Positions 15,745 through 23,186 of a DNA stretch of 28,894 nt are shown here, piece after piece. This stretch comes from an uncultured Emergencia sp. (lineage in GTDB: Bacteria; Bacillota; Clostridia; Peptostreptococcales; Anaerovoracaceae): the NCBI GenBank assembly GCA_937997955.1, contig CALLDR010000125.1, positions 1 to 28,894 of the forward strand. The letters run 5' to 3'. Both the position numbers and the translations under genes were made by a program. The notes under the pieces are model-generated. The model was not told the origin of the DNA, ran no database searches, and saw only the letters and a list, made by a program, of their open reading frames with translations. The number at the start of each line of letters is the position of its first letter. Position 1 is the first letter of the stretch.

Positions 15745-15772
15745 TCGCTTCAGAATAATTATTCGCAAGCGA
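15745..15772. repeat. 28-bp nested palindrome
   Basis: TCGCTT and AAGCGA arms enclose the perfect 12-bp palindrome GAATAATTATTC. It could be a protein-binding site or the stem of a hairpin. A related sequence in opposite orientation (TGCGAATTGATAATTATT) lies past the recombinase gene near 17220-17238. Confidence 0.5.
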
Positions 15773-15856
15773 TTTTTACCCTGCCCGCTTCTTCTGGCAA
15801 AAGCAAAAATCTCGTTTTTTCAATTATTTTTCTGTAAAACGGTGCATACTATTTTT

Positions 15857-15873
15857 AGTACTTACTTAGTACT
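15857..15873. promoter_or_regulatory. paired AGTACT motifs upstream of recombinase
   Basis: AGTACT at 15857-15862 and 15868-15873, 11 bp apart (one helical turn), with a T-run before the first. Mirrored by AGTACC/AGTACT at 17118-17134. Could be recombinase binding sites or an operator. Confidence 0.4.
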
Positions 15874-15941
15874 ATCTGCAAACTTTTTTGTACCAGAAAT
15901 TTCCTTTGAAAGAAAAAGTGCAAATCCGCGTCAAAAAAAGA

Positions 15942-15971
15942 TTCTTTTGTTGGATTTTTTTGTTATATAAT
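15942..15971 (+). promoter_or_regulatory. probable promoter of the recombinase gene
   Basis: A perfect TATAAT at 15966-15971 lies 49 bp before the ATG; the -35 is weak (TTCTTT at an 18-bp spacing). Weak or controlled expression would suit a DNA invertase. Confidence 0.45.
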
Positions 15972-16019
15972 AGAATAAATGCCCTATTTGTGCAAAATAA
16001 TAAGCAAGGAGGAATAATT

Positions 16020-17093
16020 ATGCCCGCATACAGAAATAACAATGGGACCTGGTATGTATCGTTTTACTACCGCGATTTGGAGGGCAAAAATGTAAAAAAG
16101 AAGAAGACCGGGTTCGATACTAAGAAGGATGCTTTGAAATGGGAACGGTGGTTTATCGAAACAAAATCCGGTACGCTGAACATGTCATTTAAGGCATTCA
16201 TCGAAGTCTATGCCCAGGACGTCAAGCCGCGGCTGCGTCACAGTACGTGGGTCACCAAGGAACGGATCATCGAACAAAAGCTGATGCCGTACTTTGGGGC
16301 AAAATCCATGTCGGACGTGACGGCAGGCGACGTGATAAAATGGCAAAACATCATGATCAATTACCGCAACGACAAGGGCAACGGTTACGCAGACACCTAC
16401 CTGCGCACGATCAACAATCAGCTGAGCGCCATTTTCAATCACGCCGTTCGTTACTACAATCTGAACCAAAATCCCGTGCGCAAAGCGGGAACCATGGGAC
16501 GGGAGAAAGCCCGGGAAATGCAGGTTTGGACCAAGGAAGAGTACATGGCCTTCTCGCAAGCCGTAAAAGATACACCGGACACCTTTTGCGCCTTCGAGAT
16601 CCTATACTGGTGCGGCCTGCGTATCGGCGAGCTGCTGGCGCTGACCGGCCGCGATTTTGACTTTGAGAACAAAACATTGACCATCAACAAGTCCTATCAA
16701 AGGATTAACCGTCAGGACTATATCACGGCGCCCAAGACTGAGAAAAGCAACCGCGTCATCACCATGCCGGATTTTCTGGCCGATGAGATCCTGAAATACC
16801 TGCGCAAAAGGCGAAGGGTTACTTCAAAAAAGCGGATCTTCACGATGTCAAAGAATTTCCTGCACACGGAAATGAGCCGAGGGGCAAAGCTTGCCGGAGT
16901 AAAACGAATTCGGATTCACGATCTGCGCCACTCTCACGTGTCGCTTCTCATTTCGATGGGCTTTACGCCGGTAGATATTGCAGGCCGGCTTGGCCATGAG
17001 AGCATCGACATCACACTGCACTACGCACATATGTTCCCTACCCGCCAGGCTGAGATGGCGGACCGGCTGAACATGGAATTTAATGGAATATGA
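16020..17093 (+). CDS. tyrosine recombinase/integrase, candidate surface-locus invertase
   Basis: 357 residues from ATG 16020, chosen for its AAGGAGG ribosome site (16007-16014). An N-terminal AP2-like DNA-binding segment (MPAYRNNNGTWYVSFYYRD) is followed by a SAM-like core-binding region (about 55-150) and the catalytic domain (165-350). The catalytic set is complete: R201 in CGLRIGEL, K239 in TAPKTEK, H300 and R303 in HDLRHSH, H326 in LGHES and Y335 in LHYAHMF. This type is common in Tn916-like elements and phages, but no excisionase, relaxase or phage gene is near. It lies between oppositely oriented family copies 1 and 2, so it is the best candidate for inverting this locus; a decayed mobile element is the alternative. 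Confidence 0.9.
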   Translation: MPAYRNNNGTWYVSFYYRDLEGKNVKKKKTGFDTKKDALKWERWFIETKSGTLNMSFKAFIEVYAQDVKPRLRHSTWVTKERIIEQKLMPYFGAKSMSDVTAGDVIKWQNIMINYRNDKGNGYADTYLRTINNQLSAIFNHAVRYYNLNQNPVRKAGTMGREKAREMQVWTKEEYMAFSQAVKDTPDTFCAFEILYWCGLRIGELLALTGRDFDFENKTLTINKSYQRINRQDYITAPKTEKSNRVITMPDFLADEILKYLRKRRRVTSKKRIFTMSKNFLHTEMSRGAKLAGVKRIRIHDLRHSHVSLLISMGFTPVDIAGRLGHESIDITLHYAHMFPTRQAEMADRLNMEFNGI

Positions 17094-17117
17094 TTTTCTG
17101 CAAAATCGCATATCAAA

Positions 17118-17134
17118 AGTACCAAAAAAGTACT
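17118..17134. promoter_or_regulatory. paired AGTACY motifs downstream of recombinase
   Basis: AGTACC at 17118-17123 and AGTACT at 17129-17134, again 11 bp apart. Read on the other strand this matches the upstream pair (TTTTTAGTACTT...GTACT), so the recombinase gene is bracketed by inverted copies. Confidence 0.4.
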
Positions 17135-17303
17135 AAAAAAATGATCTGTCGAAAAAAGGGGTTTTGGGCAGGAAACTGGGACTTTGCCGCGAGTTGTCCG
17201 CGAAATGCCCGCAAAATTACTGCGAATTGATAATTATTTAAACTTTATTATATTAACTCGTTTTTTTACACTTAATTCCTTTTGTTGACGAGCCGCATTT
17301 AAA

Positions 17304-17344
17304 AAAGCAGAGCCCTCAGTCTACGTTAAGCTGAGCCTCTGCTT
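17304..17344 (+). terminator. probable terminator of the recombinase gene
   Basis: AAGCAGAG...CTCAG pairs with CTGAG...CTCTGCTT (about 13 bp with a small internal loop), followed by a T-rich stretch. Confidence 0.55.
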
Positions 17345-17358
17345 TCTCTGTTAAAAGA

Positions 17359-17389
17359 ACAATAAGGCCGGGAGTTCCGACCTTATTGT
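17359..17389 (-). terminator. terminator of copy 2
   Basis: ACAATAAGG-type stem with the family core GGCCGG / CCGACC, followed on the minus strand by TCTTTT. Same hairpin type as the other copies. Confidence 0.8.
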
Positions 17390-17419
17390 CTGTTCTATTG
17401 ATTGTAATCAAGAAACCTA

Positions 17420-20305
17420 CTATTTTGCAATTCTGTATGCTTTGTTGGACCAGTCAGAGTAGTAAGTCTTGTCGTCAACTACTTTGTAAGCGCGAACCTT
17501 GTAGTAGTATCTGGTTCCCTTCTTCAGAGACTTGGTGTTCTTGTAAGTCTGCTTGGTTGTTGTGAAGATTGGCTTCGTGCCGAATCCACTGTTCTTCTTA
17601 ACGGATCTGTAGATCTGATATCCATCAGCAACAGAAGCGTCACCCTTTACAGTCCATCTCACTGTGATGGCACCCTTTACTGCGGAAGAACCAGCAGTGA
17701 TCTTCAGGGATTCTACAGTTGTGATGATGGCTTTGTCATACTGATCTTTGGAATCATCCAGCTTAATCTTGGATTTCAGGATATTTCTATATAAAGTAGT
17801 TCCTTCATTTCCATAAGTATTCTTGAGATAAGCCTCGATGTATTCTTCGGTGTATCCCATTGCAACCATCTGCGTTACGATTTCATCGTAAGCGGCCTGA
17901 GCAGCATCGATGGCAGCTTTATCTGCCGTTGTAATAACATCTGGCAGCTGAGAAGCTTTGTTAATGAAATCCTGGGCAGCAGCAGCTACGTAATCAGCCC
18001 ATGCTCTAGCGATATCGTTGGCATAGCCAGATGGTTCGCCCCAGTAATCTTCATATGCGCTGTTCAGCGCTTCAGCCTCTTCGATCGCGGCTTTATCATC
18101 AACGGTGATATCCTTCGCGTTCAGCTTATAAACCTTGTCCAAGATTTGAGCCTTTTCTAATGCCTTCAATCTGCTGTTCGCTGCGTCTAACACGCTCTTG
18201 TTTGAGATAGCATTCGGTGTCGCACCTGGCAATGCTGCATATGTATCATAAGCATCCTGTGCAGCTTCAATTTTATCTCTGCTGTTGAGGGATACTGGGG
18301 ATCCGATTGCAGCAATTAAAGTCATTACGGCAGACTCGTTTACTTTCAGCTCAGCATCTGTTTTAGCCTTTGCAACTTCTGCGGAGAATGCAGTGTTATA
18401 AGACTTGACCATTGCATTGTAGATTGCTTCACGATCAGCATCAGACCATCCGAGGTTTGCTTTGCCCAAAGAGCAGGCTGCGACTTTTAACTCAAATTTA
18501 ATGTTATCCTTGATTGCCTGAACTGTCGCTTCCCTATATCCAGTTTTGCCAACAAAGTATGCATCAACATCTCTGTCTACCAGGGTATTGAAGGAGACGT
18601 TGTTAGTAGCAGTTCCGGTAAACCACATGAGGACGTTATCAACAACATTGCTTTCTACTACCTGTTCGCACTCTGTGTCAGTCAGATATTTGGCCATATC
18701 TTTGTCCAGCTGATCCTGGATATCCCTGATCTGCTTTGGCGTTGTCGCGGCGTTGACGTCTGCAATGGCCTTTTCGATGATAGGTCTGATCGCGTCTAAC
18801 CTATTCAAAGATGCATAAGCAGGATCATCATAATTGGATTCCGCATAAGTAGAATCGATGTAGTTGAGTGTGTCCATTCTCTGCTTTGCGAGAGTAAGCG
18901 ATCTCTTTGCAATGCTATCCGCATATTGATCCATCCATGCCTTCACATTTGCTTTAGTATTTAGTACGCCTACACTTGTAGTAATTCCGCTCTGAATTTT
19001 TTCGATTGTGGCTGCCAGCACAACATCGATTGCGTCTGCGTCATACTTTAATTCGGTGCTTCTATCGGCATAGGTGTTCTTTAATACGTTGGCGTATTCT
19101 TTTGCATATGCAATCAAAGTGTCGATGCTGCCGAGCTCATCAATAGCCGCGTCAAAGTCATCAAAGTCACCAACCGCTGCGTCTGTCTTATCGAAGGCTT
19201 CTTTGAAAGCGCTGTCTAACGCTTCTAATTCTTCATAAGCCTTTTTCGGGTAGGTATAGTCATCAATTTTGACATCGTTGATTCTGCTCGTGAAAGACTC
19301 TACTAATGTAGTTACCTGGCCGTTCAGCGCATTAAGTCTTTCCTGTGCCTTATTAACGTTAACCTGATTTGTTATGGTGTTAATGACATTCTTCAGATAT
19401 GTCTCTGCAGCTTCTTCAAAATCCTGTGCGTAAGATCTCATGTCATAGATCATCTGCTGCTTTTCTTTTTCCAATGCGGCATTTCTGTCAGCAAGGGTTA
19501 CAAATTCAGCATGAGCCGTATCAGCATATACATCAAAGAAGTCTGCTGGTTCACCAGTTGTCGCCAACAGAAGTCCTACAGCCTGGGCAACGGCGTCAAT
19601 TGCAGCAGCAGTAGTAGCTGCGTCCGCGTCATCATCTAAGCTAATTGCATCCAGTGCAGCTTTCGCGGCATCTTTTGTTTCTTCAGCCAGTTCTGCCTCG
19701 GATACACCATTAGTGTAAGCTCTTTCGTCATAAGGCAACTCTACATATGCGCCATTCTCCTTCTGGAAATATTCGATGTTAGAATATCCAGAGGTGTTGA
19801 ATGCGTTAATTTTGTCTTCCGCGGCTTTTTTATCAATGTCGTACTGGTTGTGCAGAGCAGTCTTGCAGCTATCAGCCAATAATGCTGCCTGCAATAACTC
19901 GGCCGCGGTTTTATTTACAGCTTCAATATCCGCTAAATCCTCATCGGAGTAGGTAGCGTTTTTGGAAACTTCGTCAGCCTTATCTTCAATCGCTTTTGAT
20001 ACCTCGCTTGCTATTTTATCAATAGCGGCTTCAGCAGCAGCTTTTGTAATTCTGCCTTCTGCAGACTCGGATATATCAGCCACATCACTATCGCCAATCT
20101 TTACAAGGTATCCATAACCATTGTAAGCGAGAGCGGCTTTCGCATCTTTTGTTGCAGTAGCTAATTTCTCTTGCTCAGAAGCTGCTTTGGCCTTTGCTGC
20201 GGCTGTATCATCATACGTTTCAGCAGCAAACGCAGTTCCCACAGCACTGAAGCTGTAAGTGAAGACAACTGACAATGCAAGAAGCACTGTTAAAAATTTC
20301 TTCAT
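17420..20305 (-). CDS. large secreted surface protein, family copy 2 (probably silent)
   Basis: 961 residues. The signal peptide starts with the same 17 residues as copy 1, then diverges slightly (SFSAVGTAFAA). The long Ala/Asp-rich helical body shares only scattered similarity with copy 1 (a YNGYGY motif after the signal; module with AAQDAYDTYAALPG near residues 670-715). Residues 864-961 are the Fn3-like domain. A few cysteines are present, unlike in copy 1. The frame is intact, so it is a usable variant and not a decayed gene. It faces copy 1, with the recombinase gene between them. Upstream of its shared 5' element there is no -10 box in the place where copy 1 has one. Confidence 0.85.
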   Translation of the reverse strand: MKKFLTVLLALSVVFTYSFSAVGTAFAAETYDDTAAAKAKAASEQEKLATATKDAKAALAYNGYGYLVKIGDSDVADISESAEGRITKAAAEAAIDKIASEVSKAIEDKADEVSKNATYSDEDLADIEAVNKTAAELLQAALLADSCKTALHNQYDIDKKAAEDKINAFNTSGYSNIEYFQKENGAYVELPYDERAYTNGVSEAELAEETKDAAKAALDAISLDDDADAATTAAAIDAVAQAVGLLLATTGEPADFFDVYADTAHAEFVTLADRNAALEKEKQQMIYDMRSYAQDFEEAAETYLKNVINTITNQVNVNKAQERLNALNGQVTTLVESFTSRINDVKIDDYTYPKKAYEELEALDSAFKEAFDKTDAAVGDFDDFDAAIDELGSIDTLIAYAKEYANVLKNTYADRSTELKYDADAIDVVLAATIEKIQSGITTSVGVLNTKANVKAWMDQYADSIAKRSLTLAKQRMDTLNYIDSTYAESNYDDPAYASLNRLDAIRPIIEKAIADVNAATTPKQIRDIQDQLDKDMAKYLTDTECEQVVESNVVDNVLMWFTGTATNNVSFNTLVDRDVDAYFVGKTGYREATVQAIKDNIKFELKVAACSLGKANLGWSDADREAIYNAMVKSYNTAFSAEVAKAKTDAELKVNESAVMTLIAAIGSPVSLNSRDKIEAAQDAYDTYAALPGATPNAISNKSVLDAANSRLKALEKAQILDKVYKLNAKDITVDDKAAIEEAEALNSAYEDYWGEPSGYANDIARAWADYVAAAAQDFINKASQLPDVITTADKAAIDAAQAAYDEIVTQMVAMGYTEEYIEAYLKNTYGNEGTTLYRNILKSKIKLDDSKDQYDKAIITTVESLKITAGSSAVKGAITVRWTVKGDASVADGYQIYRSVKKNSGFGTKPIFTTTKQTYKNTKSLKKGTRYYYKVRAYKVVDDKTYYSDWSNKAYRIAK

Positions 20306-20402
20306 TTTAAGAATTCCTCCCTCTTTTTAGTTCTTTGTTTTAAGATTATAGTTATACGCGTTTTTGCGCAAAACTGATAAATGAAATTACAGTTCACAAT
20401 GA
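20254..20402 (-). repeat. 149-bp shared 5' element, copy 2
   Basis: Reverse complement of 12864-13012, identical by direct reading. Copies 2 and 3 remain alike beyond it on the upstream side, where both read GGAAATCATTG, while copy 1 changes at its -10 box. Confidence 0.92.
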
Positions 20403-20814
20403 TTTCCAGGAAGCGAGGGTAAACGTTGGAATTTCAATGTTTTAATGTTTTCACTATGATAAAATGCGAACATGGGCGCTGGATGAGGGGAATATGCTGA
20501 CTTGGATCGGCTGAATTGGATCGGCTAGCTTGGTTTCGCTGGCGGCAGACAGGTTAGTTAGCGTGAAATGGTTGTGGGTACTCTGAAGAAATCGTGGAGA
20601 GCCGCAGGGCGTGGGAAGATGCGATAGAAAGCTCGAATTTAGAAACCTGAGAAACTGCGCTGGTCCATGAGAAAAGTAGTTTATTTTGCTGGAGAAATAA
20701 GGTATACTAAGATATGGGACAGCAGTGGTTTATATAGAGTTATTACTTTGCAGCAGTTCATTTTTTCTTTGGACAGCTGAGGGCAATAATTTTACCAAAG
20801 AATTTGCGCATAGC

Positions 20815-20863
20815 TTGGTGCGAAAAGCAAGTGAACATGAAATTCCCGGGTCTTTCGCACCAA
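20815..20863. repeat. conserved 11-bp inverted repeat in CRISPR leader 1
   Basis: TTGGTGCGAAA and TTTCGCACCAA are perfect arms around a 27-bp centre. The same arms occur at 26611-26659 ahead of array 2, while the flanking sequence has drifted, which points to function. Confidence 0.6.
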
Positions 20864-20869
20864 AATTCC

Positions 20870-20899
20870 TTGCAGGAATAACCAGAATTGTAGTATGAT
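20870..20899 (+). promoter_or_regulatory. CRISPR leader promoter, array 1
   Basis: TTGCAG, an 18-bp spacer, TATGAT; reads toward the array, with a start about 70 bp before the first repeat. Confidence 0.6.
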
Positions 20900-20975
20900 G
20901 TGAGTGAATTAAGGAGAGCTCCAAAGAAAATGCCGAAGATTGGTAGTATCTTTGGGAAAATGGCCGTAATTTGCA

Positions 20976-21343
20976 GTCTCAACCCGCGAGGGTGAGTGGA
21001 TTGAAATGGGAGGAACTACTTATGAGGATTATCAAGAATGTGGTCTCAACCCGCGAGGGTGAGTGGATTGAAATCGCCTGTTCCCGGACGTACTTGACGT
21101 CAAGTCTCTGTCTCAACCCGCGAGGGTGAGTGGATTGAAATTTTTGACGGATTCGTTGATGCCATGACGGATGCCACGTCTCAACCCGCGAGGGTGAGTG
21201 GATTGAAAGATTAAAGACATCCTCCGATTCGTTGGACTTACTCGTCTCAACCCGCAAGGGTTGAGTGGATTGAAATAAGGTTAAAAATCAGGCAAATCAC
21301 AAGGACAGCGAGTCTCATTCCGCAAGAGTCGAGACGACCAGAA
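20976..21343 (+). CRISPR. CRISPR array 1, five repeats plus a degenerate last repeat
   Basis: Repeats at 20976-21006, 21043-21073, 21110-21140, 21178-21208 (31 bp) and 21244-21275 (32 bp), then a degenerate copy from 21312. Spacers are 35-37 bp. Repeats begin GTCTCAACCCGC and end GTGGATTGAAA, as in type I-C. The leader-distal repeat has a perfect CTCAACCC / GGGTTGAG stem; the four leader-side repeats lack one T, giving a bulge. The degenerate end and the leader fix the direction as +. No cas genes are in the window, so the array depends on Cas proteins encoded elsewhere. Confidence 0.95.
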
Positions 21344-21399
21344 TAGTACTGCACATTTTTTAAGTTTTAGCCAAAGCAAAAATAATTTCACAAAACGCA

Positions 21400-21428
21400 T
21401 TCATATCATCTTCTAAATGTGATATACT
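21400..21428 (+). promoter_or_regulatory. promoter of the AlbA_2 protein gene
   Basis: TTCATA, a 17-bp spacer, TATACT (21423-21428), followed at once by three 12-bp direct repeats. Confidence 0.55.
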
Positions 21429-21433
21429 ATCAC

Positions 21434-21469
21434 TAAATGGCAAGTTAAATGGCAACTTAAATGGTAAGC
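21434..21469 (+). repeat. three tandem 12-bp repeats, candidate operator
   Basis: TAAATGGCAAGT, TAAATGGCAACT, TAAATGGTAAGC lie between the promoter and the ribosome site. This is a likely protein-binding array controlling the downstream gene, perhaps bound by its own winged-helix domain. Confidence 0.6.
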
Positions 21470-21483
21470 ACAGGAGGTGTGAA

Positions 21484-23007
21484 ATGGCGATCCCCGTTTC
21501 TATAGAAACTTTACTGGAACAAAATGTTGTAGAGTGGTCCCGAATTGAATTTAAGGAAAACTGGAATCCCGAGCCAATCTTAAAGACCATCAGCGCTTTC
21601 GCCAATGACATTGACAATTGGGGCGGCGGATATGTTATCGTCGGCCTGGCGGAAAAGGACGGCATGATACAGCGGCCGATTGAAGGGCTTTCCCCGGATT
21701 CAATTGATCGGATACAGAAGGAGCTTCTGCAGTACTGTAAATATCTCAAGCCAGCGTATCTTCCCATATCAGAGCCTGTAACCTATCAGGGAAAGCACCT
21801 GCTTTTGATATGGGCGCCTGGAGGATATGACCGGCCGTATGCCTGCCCGAAGCTTCCATCAAAGAGGGACAGCCAGAAAGTCTGCTATATCCGGAAATTT
21901 TCCAGTACCATAGAAGCGTCTGAAACAGACACCAAAGAATTGCAGGCCTTGGCAAATAATATTCCTTTTGATGATCGGATCAACCCTAAAGCAAATTTGT
22001 CAGACCTGAAGTTTCCGCTTATCCAGGATTATCTTTCCGAAATAAACAGTGCGCTTTACCAAAGATCTGGAGAACTGGACGTGCGGACGCTGGCAAAAGA
22101 TTTGCGAATTGCTGACGGCCCCGCGGAATATTTCAAACCGCTTAACGTGGGTTTGCTGTTTTTCCATGATCAGCCGGAGGGCTTCTTCCCCTATGCGAGA
22201 ATCGAGATTGTGCATATTCCTGATCCTACAGGGCAAGGCATGGAGGAGCGAACGTTTTCCGGCCCCATTCACAGACAACTTCGCGATGCACTTGCGTACA
22301 TCAAAAATAACGTCATTACGGAAAAAGTTTTTAAAGTAGATGACCGAGCCGAGGCAGAACGATACTTTAACTACAGTTATGCCGCGGTCGAAGAATTCCT
22401 GTCCAATGCGGTATACCACAAATCGTACCAGATTCATGAGCCGATCACCATACGGATTGAAAAAAATCAAATGGAAATTACCAGTATACCGGGACCTGAC
22501 CGTTCTATTTCTGATGCTGACATCAAAAATTACCAGATGCGAAGCAGGCGGTACAGGAATCGAAGAATCGGCGATTTCTTAAAGGAAATGCATCTGGTAG
22601 AGGGACGCAATACGGGAATACCGAAAGCAATTCACGCAATCCGGGCAAATGGGTCACCTTTGCCGGATTTACTCACCGACGAAGATCGCAGCTATTTTTC
22701 CGTGATAATGAAGATACACGCCAGCTTTCTGACGCAGACGGAAAAGCCCCTGCATACAGAACAAGCAGGTGATAGGCCTGTACGTAAGAAACGATTGCGC
22801 AGGGACGAGATACGACAATGCATTTTAAATGAACTGCGAGAGGGGAACAAATCCTTAAATGAAATATATAAGAATCAGGGATATACGAGCAGCGTCTCCG
22901 ATGCGTTTCGTCAGGTCCTGAAAGCTTTGATAGCAGAAGGCGTCGTAGAATATTTGGAGACTGAAAAAAACTCGCCTAAAAGCCTGCTCAGAATAAAACG
23001 GTTTTAA
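21484..23007 (+). CDS. AlbA_2 (Schlafen-type) ATP-binding transcriptional regulator
   Basis: 507 residues. The N-terminal AlbA_2 domain (about 10-155) has RIEFKENWN, FANDIDNWGGGYVIVGL and the VCYIRKFSSTIEAS strand. A GHKL-like ATP-binding region (about 295-400) has VEEFLSNAVYHKSY, ITSIPGPDRSI and MHLVEGRNTGIPKAI. The C-terminus (about 435-507) looks like a winged helix (RDEIRQCILNELREGNKSLNEIY). Such proteins are commonly called ATP-dependent DNA helicase-related regulators, though helicase activity is not established. Strong AGGAGGTG ribosome site. It lies between CRISPR array 1 and copy 3, on the strand opposite to copy 3. Related proteins occur in defence islands and mobile DNA, so a defence role is possible. 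Confidence 0.85.
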   Translation: MAIPVSIETLLEQNVVEWSRIEFKENWNPEPILKTISAFANDIDNWGGGYVIVGLAEKDGMIQRPIEGLSPDSIDRIQKELLQYCKYLKPAYLPISEPVTYQGKHLLLIWAPGGYDRPYACPKLPSKRDSQKVCYIRKFSSTIEASETDTKELQALANNIPFDDRINPKANLSDLKFPLIQDYLSEINSALYQRSGELDVRTLAKDLRIADGPAEYFKPLNVGLLFFHDQPEGFFPYARIEIVHIPDPTGQGMEERTFSGPIHRQLRDALAYIKNNVITEKVFKVDDRAEAERYFNYSYAAVEEFLSNAVYHKSYQIHEPITIRIEKNQMEITSIPGPDRSISDADIKNYQMRSRRYRNRRIGDFLKEMHLVEGRNTGIPKAIHAIRANGSPLPDLLTDEDRSYFSVIMKIHASFLTQTEKPLHTEQAGDRPVRKKRLRRDEIRQCILNELREGNKSLNEIYKNQGYTSSVSDAFRQVLKALIAEGVVEYLETEKNSPKSLLRIKRF

Positions 23008-23123
23008 AAGGAGCTATGCAAGAGGCGGTCAAAGTGAACTCAAAGGATCAAAGCCCAAAGAGCTGCGGCGTTTGAAACGCATATGCCTGCTATGCCTGTG
23101 AAATACTTTGGGCATGAAAACTA

Positions 23124-23149
23124 AAGAAGGCCGGTATTCCGACCTTCTT
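23124..23149. terminator. terminator of copy 3, may serve both strands
   Basis: AAGAAGGCCGG, loop, CCGACCTTCTT; the family hairpin. It lies 37 bp after the copy 3 stop on the minus strand and 117 bp after the AlbA_2 gene on the plus strand. Confidence 0.8.
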
Positions 23150-23186
23150 CGTAGTTTTTGATTTAGTTCAGCTTTGATGGAATTGA

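Larger units (their letters stand above)
15538..16019. other. intergenic region between copy 1 and the recombinase gene
   Basis: 482 bp with the copy 1 terminator, a 28-bp palindrome (15745-15772), a pair of AGTACT motifs (15857-15873) and the recombinase promoter region. The open frame of the recombinase extends back to 15888, but no ribosome site supports a start there. I see no other gene. Confidence 0.6.
17094..17419. other. intergenic region between recombinase and copy 2
   Basis: 326 bp with paired AGTACY motifs (17118-17134), an AT-rich stretch, a probable recombinase terminator (17304-17344) and the copy 2 terminator (17359-17389). No gene seen. Confidence 0.6.
20306..20975. other. 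copy 2 upstream flank and CRISPR leader region
   Basis: 670 bp without a supported gene: the shared 5' element, a flank homologous to that of copy 3 (26218 onward), a conserved TATACT-containing segment (20703-20708), a perfect inverted repeat (20815-20863) and the leader promoter (20870-20899). Minus-strand frames of 60-90 codons here are conserved with copy 3 only as DNA. Confidence 0.65.

Noticed and set aside
15888..16019. 44-codon N-terminal extension of the recombinase
   Set aside because: No ribosome site at 15888; a strong AAGGAGG precedes the ATG at 16020, and the family N-terminus starts there.
16020..17093. Recombinase as part of a prophage or conjugative element
   Set aside because: No excisionase, relaxase, capsid or replication genes, no tRNA and no clear att direct repeats are visible; a local invertase fits the layout better, though a relic cannot be excluded.
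20730..20982. Minus-strand open frames in CRISPR leader 1 and the matching ones at 26506-26778
   Set aside because: Similarity of the predicted peptides follows from the duplicated leader DNA; no ribosome site, and the frames run into or against the arrays.
20979..21257. 92-codon minus-strand frame across array 1
   Set aside because: It is made of translated CRISPR repeats and spacers.
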